A stretch of DNA of 6,537 nt from the NCBI GenBank assembly GCA_027297085.1, contig JAPUIL010000126.1:1-6537 (forward strand), read 5' to 3'. Positions within the stretch are counted from its first letter, which is position 1; each line of letters starts with the position of its first letter. Shown piece after piece: positions 1-5,600 of the stretch. The notes under the pieces are model-generated. The model did no database searches. It was not told the origin of the DNA and was given only the letters and a program-made list of their open reading frames with translations. Source of the stretch: Verrucomicrobiota bacterium. GTDB lineage: Bacteria; Verrucomicrobiota; Verrucomicrobiia; Opitutales; UBA2995. A program made the position numbers and the translations under genes.

Positions 1-68
1 GAGCCAAGATACTTTTAAATTTCCTCACTATGTTTCCCGGTGCTATCTTCGGATGAGCCCCGCATTCA

Positions 69-87
69 TGAAAACCTGCGGTTTTCA
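69..87. repeat. AT-sided 8-bp hairpin with TGC loop
   Basis: TGAAAACC (69-76) and GGTTTTCA (80-87) are perfectly complementary around a three-base TGC loop. The A-tract, short GC core and T-tract resemble a weak bidirectional terminator for a gene upstream of the window, but the GC core is only two base pairs plus loop, so function is uncertain. Its right half, GCGGTTTTCAAA (78-89), recurs exactly at 5503-5514 in the other intergenic region. Confidence 0.4.
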
Positions 88-108
88 AACTTTCCCTTCA
101 GTCACCGA

Positions 109-128
109 CCCCGAAGCAAGCATCGGGG
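109..128. repeat. REP-like GC-rich near-palindrome
   Basis: CCCCGA (109-114) pairs with TCGGGG (123-128). The 8-base centre is itself nearly symmetric (GC-AA-GC flanked by an A/A mismatch), so the 20-base unit is one substitution short of a full palindrome apart from its AA centre. Short GC-rich intergenic palindromes like this are typical of dispersed REP-type elements. It is not followed by a T-run, so an intrinsic terminator is less likely. Only one copy is in the window, so repeat status is an inference. Confidence 0.4.
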
Positions 129-190
129 AATAACAAGTTTATGTGTGTACAAGAGAGAGAAATTTACCCCTATTGCGGGTTAGAGAGAAT

Positions 191-214
191 AAGGGGAAGG
201 AGCGCCCCCTTTTT
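191..214 (+). terminator. Probable Rho-independent terminator
   Basis: AAGGGG (191-196) pairs with CCCCTT (206-211) over a 9-base loop, and the descending arm runs into TTTTT (210-214). A GC-rich stem followed by a T-run is the intrinsic terminator pattern. It would end a + strand transcript from upstream of the window. The stem is short (6 bp) and two of the five Ts are used in it, so efficiency may be modest. The AGGGG arm can alternatively pair with CCCCT at 167-171. Confidence 0.5.
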
Positions 215-242
215 GACGTCTTTAAAAAATGCCCCAGTATAC
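213..242 (+). promoter_or_regulatory. Candidate sigma70-type promoter (distal)
   Basis: TTGACG (213-218) matches the -35 consensus at five of six positions and lies at the end of the terminator T-run. GTATAC (237-242, 18-base spacer) or the overlapping AGTATA (17-base spacer) could serve as the -10. Transcription from here would give a 5' leader of roughly 360 bases before the start codon at 608. A second TTGACT lies at 251-256 with a poorer -10 downstream. This is motif matching by eye. Confidence 0.3.
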
Positions 243-449
243 CTATAAAATTGACTTTCAGAGCGTTCTTCGGTTACTGAAATTCATCAAATCCCGCTAT
301 TTATGGTTCCAATCTTACTCTCCTCCCCTATTTATCCCGGCGTAGTCCTCGAGTTTACCGAGGCGCCTTGTGCCGGCACCTCAACGCAGCGAAGCAAGTT
401 TAGAGCATCGCGACACCAACAAAACAAACCGATAACTCCCACTTCTGCG

Positions 450-496
450 TCCCGTCCTGCCGTGCCACGCCATAGCCTTATTAGGCGACGACGGGA
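450..496 (+). other. Possible structured leader element
   Basis: TCCCGTC (450-456) and GACGGGA (490-496) form a perfect 7-bp closing stem. Inside lie two smaller hairpins, CGT/ACG (461-463 with 467-469) and GCCT/AGGC (475-478 with 483-486), giving a possible three-way junction of 47 bases. I do not recognise a known riboswitch or tRNA. The inner stems are short enough to occur by chance. Confidence 0.2.
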
Positions 497-561
497 GCTT
501 GTCGATGGGCTCCGTCGCTTTACCGAGTTGCAAACGACATCACCCTAAGCGATTTCCTATC

Positions 562-580
562 AGTATAACTCGGTATTACT
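562..580. promoter_or_regulatory. Operator-like imperfect palindrome over a TATAAC -10 candidate
   Basis: The half-sites AGTATAAC (562-569) and GTATTACT (573-580) form an inverted repeat around TCG. Six of eight positions are symmetric. TATAAC (564-569), a five-of-six match to the -10 consensus, lies inside the left half-site, but no good -35 sits 16-18 bases upstream. The site ends 27 bases before the first start codon, a usual position for a TetR- or GntR-type operator. No regulator gene is in the window, so its owner is unknown. Confidence 0.3.
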
Positions 581-592
581 AATTAGAACATA

Positions 593-598
593 GAAGGA
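593..598 (+). promoter_or_regulatory. Shine-Dalgarno of the bifunctional hydratase/dehydrogenase gene
   Basis: GAAGGA lies 9 bases upstream of the ATG at 608, a strong and well-spaced ribosome binding site. The ATG at 598 overlapping it is followed at once by TAA and cannot be the start, so the start is fixed at 608. Confidence 0.8.
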
Positions 599-607
599 TG
601 TAATAAT

Positions 608-2689
608 ATGGCTGCGATAACAGACATGGTTGACCTTGAAATTCAAGACGGCGTGGCGGTGGTGCGAATCGACAATCCGCCGGTCAACGCTCTCAGTGAA
701 GGTGTGCGAAACGGCCTTTTCGAGGCGGTGCAAAAAGCCGATGCGGACGACAACGCTAAAGCAATCCTAATCATCTGTAGTGGCAGGACCTACATCGCCG
801 GAGCGGACATCAAGGAGTTTGGTAAGCCACACAGGGGTGTGGTCCTCTTTAATGTACAAGACGTAATTGAGGGCGCCTCCAAACCGGTCGTATCGACGAT
901 CCATGGAACGTGTCTGGGTGGCGGATTAGAAACTGCAATTTGCTGTCACTATCGTGTGGCGGTGGCTTCCGCGAGATTTGGTTTCCCAGAAGTCAAGCTG
1001 GGGATCTTGCCCGGTGCTGGTGGCACGCAACGTCTGCCGCGGATCGTAGGCGTGGAAAAGGCTTTAGAAATGATGGTCAACGGAAATCCGGTGGGTGCGA
1101 ATTTTGCCCTTGAGAATGGCCTCATTGACGAAATCGTAGACGACCTCTTTGAAGGTGGAATGGCCTTCGCAAAAAAAATCGTCGAAGAGGGCCGGCCGCT
1201 CGTTCGAGTAAGAGACGCTAACGAAAAACTCGAGGAAGCGAAAAAGGATCCGGAACTGTTCAACCGGTTTCGTAAAAAGGTTGCGCGAAAGACCCGAGGT
1301 TTCGACGCGCCCGAATCCATTATTCAATGCGTTGAAGATACGCTGATAAAATCATTTGATGACGGTATTCAGGGTGAGCGCGACCGTTTCGGTGTACTAA
1401 TAAAAGGGATAAAGTCGGAAGCCCAACGCTATTACTTCTTTGCAGAGCGACAGGCCAACAAAATACCCGACGTCCCCAAAGACACCGAAACGATACCGAT
1501 AAAAAAGGTCGGCATGATTGGTGCAGGCACCATGGGTGGCGGGATCTCGATGAACTTCCTTTCGAAGGGAACGCCGGTGACGATTGTTGAATCGACCCAA
1601 GAGGCACTTGACCGCGGTCTCGGTGTGGTACGGAAAAACTACCTGCGCGGGGTCAAGAGTGGGCGGCTGACAGAAGCTGATGTGGATAAGCTTATGGGGC
1701 TCCTGACACCATCACTGTCATTGGAAGACCTGGCCGATTGCGACATGGTCATTGAAGCGGTGTTCGAAAACATCGATCTGAAGAAGGAAGTGTTTACGAA
1801 GCTCGATGCGATCGTCAAGGAAGGCGCCATTTTGGCCACCAATTCATCTGCTCTCGATGTCAATGCGATTGCGGCTGTAACCAAGCGCCCCGAATGGGTT
1901 GTGGGAACTCACTTTTTTAGTCCGGCCAACATCATGAGACTCCTTGAAGTTGTGCGGGCGGAGAAAACTTCGAAGACGGTCCTTGCCACGGTTATGGCGC
2001 TGGCCAAACGACTGGGTAAAATTCCAGTCGTTTCGGGGGTCTGTCCCGGTTTCATCGGGAATAGAATTCTCTTTAAACGCGGTGTGCAGGCGCAGAAGCT
2101 TATCTATGAGGGAGCCATGCCGTGGGATGTGGACGACGTGATTTACGACTTCGGCTTTCCCATGGGTCCCTTCGCAATGTCCGACCTGGCAGGTCTTGAC
2201 ATCGGTTGGGACGTAAAGACGTCCAAGGGCGAGACGCTGCGGGACAGGCTGTGCGAGATGGACCGGCGCGGTCAAAAGACTGGCGCTGGTTATTACAACT
2301 ACGACCCCGAAACGCGAGCCAAGACGCCGGAGCCCAAGGTCGAGGAGCTAATCCTCGAATTCTCGGAAAAAATGGGCAAGACCCGTCGGGAAATAAGCAA
2401 CGAGGAGATCCTCCAGCGCTGCATCTACCCTATGATTAATGAAGGCGCGAAGATCCTGGAAGAGGGGATCAGTCAAAGGCCGAGTGACATCGATGTGGTC
2501 TGGGTCAATGGCTACGGCTGGCCTGTCTATCGAGGTGGTCCGATGTTCTATGCCGATACCGTCGGCCTGGACAAAGTCTTAGGGAAACTGAAGGAATTTC
2601 AGGAGCAGGATAATGATGATTTCTGGCAACCCTCACCGCTGATAGAAAAGCTGGTGGCAGAGGGTAAAGGTTTCAAAGACATGGCGTAA
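608..2689 (+). CDS. Bifunctional enoyl-CoA hydratase / 3-hydroxyacyl-CoA dehydrogenase (FadB/FadJ type)
   Basis: This cytosolic 693-residue enzyme should catalyse two consecutive beta-oxidation steps: hydration of trans-2-enoyl-CoA, then NAD-dependent oxidation of the 3-hydroxyacyl-CoA. The N-terminal crotonase domain (about 8-190) shows AGADIKEF (64-71) and the two expected catalytic glutamates, E108 in GGGLE and E128 in FPEVKLG, followed by [12 protein letters not shown]. The dehydrogenase part starts near 298 with the Rossmann motif GAGTMG (305-310), and E328 at the end of the second strand fits NAD preference. Its active site is complete: S414 (TNSS), H435 (THFFSPA), E447 (12 residues after the histidine) and N485 (GFIGNR, 50 residues after it), the spacing seen in human HADH. 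Two C-terminal 3HCDH repeats follow (about 480-570 with [13 protein letters not shown], and 600-690). The length is slightly below E. coli FadB (729) and FadJ (714). It is first in a tight operon, and no thiolase gene is seen beside it. I leave the symbol empty because FadB, FadJ and other multifunctional types are not separable here. Confidence 0.95.
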   Translation: MAAITDMVDLEIQDGVAVVRIDNPPVNALSEGVRNGLFEAVQKADADDNAKAILIICSGRTYIAGADIKEFGKPHRGVVLFNVQDVIEGASKPVVSTIHGTCLGGGLETAICCHYRVAVASARFGFPEVKLGILPGAGGTQRLPRIVGVEKALEMMVNGNPVGANFALENGLIDEIVDDLFEGGMAFAKKIVEEGRPLVRVRDANEKLEEAKKDPELFNRFRKKVARKTRGFDAPESIIQCVEDTLIKSFDDGIQGERDRFGVLIKGIKSEAQRYYFFAERQANKIPDVPKDTETIPIKKVGMIGAGTMGGGISMNFLSKGTPVTIVESTQEALDRGLGVVRKNYLRGVKSGRLTEADVDKLMGLLTPSLSLEDLADCDMVIEAVFENIDLKKEVFTKLDAIVKEGAILATNSSALDVNAIAAVTKRPEWVVGTHFFSPANIMRLLEVVRAEKTSKTVLATVMALAKRLGKIPVVSGVCPGFIGNRILFKRGVQAQKLIYEGAMPWDVDDVIYDFGFPMGPFAMSDLAGLDIGWDVKTSKGETLRDRLCEMDRRGQKTGAGYYNYDPETRAKTPEPKVEELILEFSEKMGKTRREISNEEILQRCIYPMINEGAKILEEGISQRPSDIDVVWVNGYGWPVYRGGPMFYADTVGLDKVLGKLKEFQEQDNDDFWQPSPLIEKLVAEGKGFKDMA

Positions 2690-2693
2690 GGGC

Positions 2694-3695
2694 ATGGCGA
2701 TAAAACCACCTAGCGAGGAATGGCTTAACCAGGTCCGCGAGCCCATTATCGATCCAGGGCGGAACATCGTAGATCCGCATCACCATTTGTGGAGATCGCC
2801 AGCATGGACCTACGCTCTGGACGACCTCTGGGCAGATACCGGTTCGGGTCACAAGGTGACAAAAACCGTATTCCTCGAATGCCGGGCCAGCTATCACCAA
2901 GGCGGACCGGAACATTTGAAACCGGTCGGAGAAACTGCCTTTGTAGAGTCCATTGCTTCAGCGTCACGTGAAGGGCCAGGATCGGAAATTGCCGGAATTG
3001 TTGCGCACACTGACCTGACAAGTCCACACCTCGATGAGGTTCTTGATGCTCACGAGGAAGCGGCGAATGGTTTGTTCCGTGGCATACGACACTCTATTGC
3101 CAGAGACCCGCATCCCGAATCACTTTCCATTCCAGGTCGCGGCTCGGAAGGCCTTTCCACCAACGATGCGTTTCGTAATGGGCTGGAGCGACTAGGCGAG
3201 CGCGGCCTTAGCTATGATTCTTGGCTTTACCATCATCAGATTCTTGATTTTAAAGCCCTGGCGAACTCAGCACCGGGTACGACGGTCGTGCTTGATCATT
3301 TCGCAACCCCGCTAGGTGTTGGACCCTATACGGATCAGCGCGAGGAAATCTTTCTGCGTTGGTGTGAGGACATAGCAGCTCTTGCTGAATGCCCCAATGT
3401 CGTCGCCAAGTTGGGTGGGCTTGCCATGCCCGACAATGGCTTTGGATGGGAAAAACGTGACCTACCACCAAGCTCCGATGAGTTCGTAGAAGCACAAGCT
3501 CGTTATTACCATCACACCATAAATTGCTTTGGTGCAAATCGCTGTATGTTCGAAAGCAATTTTCCGGTAGACCGACTTTCGCTTTCCTATCATGTACTCT
3601 GGAATGGACTAAAAAAAATCGCCGCCCAGTATACTGAGGAGGAGCAAATCGCCCTCTTCAGTAGCACAGCAACCAGAATCTACAAACTCGATTGA
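2694..3695 (+). CDS. Amidohydrolase-fold metal-dependent hydrolase, COG3618 / lactonase-like
   Basis: This 333-residue TIM-barrel protein belongs to the amidohydrolase_2 (COG3618) group, which includes 2-pyrone-4,6-dicarboxylate lactonase (LigI), L-fuconolactonase and 4-sulfomuconolactone hydrolase; these hydrolyse lactones. The strand-1 HxH motif is DPHHHLW (27-33; H29 and H31). Other family landmarks are FRGIRH (128-133), WLYHH (177-181), the strand-6 DH in VVLDHFATP (D201, H202), AKLGGLAM (238-245) and MFESNFPVD (285-293). The last motif stands where many relatives carry SDWP, so the catalytic acid may be E287 or D293; as I recall, this form is shared by a whole subgroup. No signal peptide is seen, so it is cytosolic. 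The gene starts 4 bases after the preceding stop with only an AAGGG abutting the ATG, which suggests translational coupling. The substrate is unknown; a lactone intermediate of the pathway is my inference. Confidence is high for the family and low for the reaction. Confidence 0.88.
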   Translation: MAIKPPSEEWLNQVREPIIDPGRNIVDPHHHLWRSPAWTYALDDLWADTGSGHKVTKTVFLECRASYHQGGPEHLKPVGETAFVESIASASREGPGSEIAGIVAHTDLTSPHLDEVLDAHEEAANGLFRGIRHSIARDPHPESLSIPGRGSEGLSTNDAFRNGLERLGERGLSYDSWLYHHQILDFKALANSAPGTTVVLDHFATPLGVGPYTDQREEIFLRWCEDIAALAECPNVVAKLGGLAMPDNGFGWEKRDLPPSSDEFVEAQARYYHHTINCFGANRCMFESNFPVDRLSLSYHVLWNGLKKIAAQYTEEEQIALFSSTATRIYKLD

Positions 3696-3702
3696 TTACA
3701 AA

Positions 3703-5487
3703 ATGGATTTAGTACCCCACGGCCCATTCACCAGAGATGATGCCCTCGCGCTAATCACTTGCCGCGAATCGCCTCTGGCCGTCTCTAAGGCCGTGATTCG
3801 AAAAGGTGAATACGATGTCTTCACTCACGCGCCAAACGACATGCGTGATATTTTTACTTTCTCCAATACGCATTTCAAAGAGCGCGAGTTTCTGGTTTAT
3901 GAAGACGAGCGTTGGACCTTCGGCGAGGTGCACCGTAAAGCCGTCGCCCTTTCAAAGTCACTCATAGATCTGGGAGTACAATCAGGTGATCGCGTGGCAA
4001 TTTCGATGCGGAATTACCCGGAGTATTGTCTGGCGATTGAGGCCATTCTTGCTGTTGGGGCGGTGGCGGTCACCTTGAACTCATGGTGGATGCCAGAAGA
4101 AATTGAGTATGGCCTCATTGACAGTGGAGCACGGTTTGCCTTGGTGGACCATGAGCGCTGGGACAGGTTCGTCCCTTCCAGTAGCTTGCTGGAACTAGGG
4201 GTGGCCATTGCACGCCCTGAAGGCGAGTTACCAGAAGACGTATTGTCCATGGCAGATCTGATGGAGCCGACAGCTGATGAAGACTTTCCAGCCATCGAAA
4301 TCGATACGGACGGCGACGCGTTGATCATGTATACGTCTGGGTCGACTGATCATCCCAAGGGTGTTGTGCTGACCCACCGGAGCATTATCACTTCTCTGCT
4401 GAATTTTTACTGCATTGGCACACTCGGAATGCTGACAGGCGAGAACGAGGAGTTAAGGCAGGAAATCCTGAAGTGGCTCAAAGCAGGGCCCGCTTCGATG
4501 GACGATCCTCTCGCGGTTCGTTTGCCGAGGGAGCAACTGCTCGTCAACGTTCCATTCTTCCATGTGTCAGGTCTCCAAACGATGCTTTTCCTGAGTTACC
4601 GCTCCGGACGCAAACTGGTCCTTATGCACAAATGGAATGCCAAGAAGGCCCTTGAACTTATTGAAAGAGAATCTCTAACCAGGATTGATGGTGTGCCGAC
4701 CATGATCGGAGAAATTCTCCATTCTCCTGATTTGAACCGGCACGATTTAAGCAGTTTGGTTTCGATCGGTGGTGGTGGAGCAGCTCGGCCACCAGAACAT
4801 GTCAAACTGTTACAAGAACGTCTTCCTCATGTAATGCCAGGTGTAGGATATGGCATGACGGAAACCAACGCCGCCGGTGCCACGATTGGGGGCGACGAGT
4901 ACCGGGCGCGTCCCACGTCGGTGGGACGGCCCAGCGCGCCGATGGTGGTAGTGGAGATCCGTGACGAGGATGGCAACCTCCTCGGTCCTAATCAAGAGGG
5001 CGAAATCTGCATGAAGTCGGCCTTGAATATGCGCTGCTACTGGAACAAGCCGGAGGAAACGTCCGAGGCGTTACGAGATGGCTGGCTTTATTCCGGCGAC
5101 CTCGGCCATCTCGACGAAGAGGGTTTTCTCTGTATCACAGGGCGCGCCAAAGACATCATCATTCGGGGGGGCGAAAACATCACCTGCGGAGAAATCGAAA
5201 ACGTATTGCACGAACATTCGGCAGTGAACGAAGCAGCTGTGCACGGTGCGCCCGACGACCGTCTCGGAGAGATTGTCTGTGCGGCGATCTACCTCAGGAC
5301 AGGATGCCACGCCACCGAAGAGGAAATTCAGGACCACGTGGGGTCAAGGTTGGCTGCCTTCAAGGTCCCCAGTCACGTGCACTTCACCGACGACAGGTTA
5401 CCACGAATCGCCTCAGGAAAGTTCGACAAGCTCGCTCTAAAACAGCAGGCTATAAAACGACTGGAACAGATAGGTTCGGAGAATTGA
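3703..5487 (+). CDS. Class I adenylate-forming acyl-CoA synthetase (AMP-dependent ligase)
   Basis: This 594-residue ANL-superfamily enzyme should activate a carboxylic acid with ATP to an acyl-adenylate and transfer it to CoA. The core motifs are present: phosphate-binding loop MYTSGSTDHPKG (209-220), VPFFHVSG (283-290), VPTM (331-334), GYGMTET (382-388), YSGDLG (463-468), hinge GRAKDIIIRGGENI (480-493, D484), and the catalytic lysine K573 in LPRIASGKFDK. About 64 residues separate the loop from VPFFH, roughly 20 more than in typical acyl-CoA synthetases; the extra hydrophilic segment is about 245-275. The loop has STDHPKG where TTGxPKG is common, a conservative variation. The ATG follows the previous stop by 7 bases with no clear Shine-Dalgarno, again suggesting coupling. 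The next in-frame ATG (residue 47) has no better site. Fatty acids, aryl acids and ring-derived acids are all possible substrates. It probably supplies CoA esters to the first gene of the operon. Confidence 0.93.
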   Translation: MDLVPHGPFTRDDALALITCRESPLAVSKAVIRKGEYDVFTHAPNDMRDIFTFSNTHFKEREFLVYEDERWTFGEVHRKAVALSKSLIDLGVQSGDRVAISMRNYPEYCLAIEAILAVGAVAVTLNSWWMPEEIEYGLIDSGARFALVDHERWDRFVPSSSLLELGVAIARPEGELPEDVLSMADLMEPTADEDFPAIEIDTDGDALIMYTSGSTDHPKGVVLTHRSIITSLLNFYCIGTLGMLTGENEELRQEILKWLKAGPASMDDPLAVRLPREQLLVNVPFFHVSGLQTMLFLSYRSGRKLVLMHKWNAKKALELIERESLTRIDGVPTMIGEILHSPDLNRHDLSSLVSIGGGGAARPPEHVKLLQERLPHVMPGVGYGMTETNAAGATIGGDEYRARPTSVGRPSAPMVVVEIRDEDGNLLGPNQEGEICMKSALNMRCYWNKPEETSEALRDGWLYSGDLGHLDEEGFLCITGRAKDIIIRGGENITCGEIENVLHEHSAVNEAAVHGAPDDRLGEIVCAAIYLRTGCHATEEEIQDHVGSRLAAFKVPSHVHFTDDRLPRIASGKFDKLALKQQAIKRLEQIGSEN

Positions 5488-5489
5488 TT

Positions 5490-5546
5490 ATGAATTACTT
5501 CCGCGGTTTTCAAATCTCATCTCTGAATGTAGCAACTCATGCATAG
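5490..5546 (+). CDS. Possible 18-codon mini-ORF between ligase and reductase
   Basis: An ATG two bases after the ligase stop opens an 18-codon frame ending in TAG. GGAG (5478-5481) stands 8 bases before it, a better ribosome binding site than either preceding internal gene has. The peptide MNYFRGFQISSLNVATHA has no recognisable family, no membrane segment and no run of repeated regulatory codons. It may be a chance frame, a gene remnant, or a small peptide translated by coupling. Confidence 0.15.
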   Translation: MNYFRGFQISSLNVATHA

Positions 5547-5588
5547 TATTAAATTAATCGTACTCAAATCATACTACAACACACGCAC

Positions 5589-5592
5589 AGGA
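5589..5592 (+). promoter_or_regulatory. Shine-Dalgarno deciding the start of the reductase gene
   Basis: AGGA lies 8 bases before the ATG at 5601. An in-frame ATG at 5592 would overlap this site and add only three residues (MLN), so 5601 is preferred. Confidence 0.6.
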
Positions 5593-5600
5593 TGCTTAAT

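Larger units (their letters stand above)
1..607. other. Non-coding leader/intergenic region upstream of the catabolic operon
   Basis: I see no supportable gene here. A frame open from the left edge to a TAA ending at 133 gives only about 43 codons and no recognisable domain. An ATG-started frame at 303-548 lacks a Shine-Dalgarno and reads as arginine-, serine- and proline-rich low-quality protein. The stretch is more AT-rich and richer in small inverted repeats than the genes that follow. In order it holds a hairpin at 69-87, a near-palindrome at 109-128, GA-rich runs around 151-162 and 182-189, a terminator-like hairpin at 191-214, a promoter-like pair of hexamers at 213-242, a second TTGACT at 251-256, weak stems at 347-363 and 450-496, and an imperfect palindrome at 562-580. 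It probably separates an upstream transcription unit, outside the window, from the operon. Confidence 0.7.
5488..5600 (+). promoter_or_regulatory. Intergenic gap with AT-rich, operator-like repeats
   Basis: This 113-base gap holds no clear intrinsic terminator, so read-through from the operon is possible. An AT-rich block at 5544-5575 could hold a promoter for the next gene (TAGTAT at 5544-5549 or CATACT at 5570-5575), but neither has a good -35. The block contains inverted AGTAT (5545-5549), GTACT (5560-5564) and ATACT (5571-5575) words and the exact palindrome ATTAA-A-TTAAT (5548-5558). These resemble the AGTA...TACT site at 562-580, so a shared regulator is conceivable. A GCGGTTTTCAAA word (5503-5514) repeats 78-89. 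Confidence 0.3.

Noticed and set aside
2..133. Frame open from the left edge ending in TAA, possible tail of an upstream gene
   Set aside because: About 43 codons open across an edge is expected by chance among six frames, and its last residues merely translate the REP-like palindrome.
354..362. Direct repeats TTTACCGAG (354-362, 519-527) and CGAAGCAAG (112-120, 390-398)
   Set aside because: Nine-base matches are expected many times by chance in a window this long, and no regular spacing or third copy was seen.
303..548. 81-codon + strand ORF in the leader
   Set aside because: It has no Shine-Dalgarno before the ATG, low-complexity Arg/Ser/Pro/Thr composition and no recognisable domain. It overlaps the stem-rich leader and fits a chance frame.
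1016..1023. GCTGGTGG Chi-like octamers (also 2650-2657)
   Set aside because: Chi of this sequence is specific to enterobacterial RecBCD; both copies lie in conserved codons and two in this length is near chance.
1171..1178. Runs of eight A (also 3611-3618) as programmed frameshift sites
   Set aside because: Both simply encode Lys-Lys in intact frames, and shifting frame leads to no conserved product.
1844..2275. 143-codon - strand ORF
   Set aside because: It is antisense to the well-supported dehydrogenase domain; the peptide has no family features.
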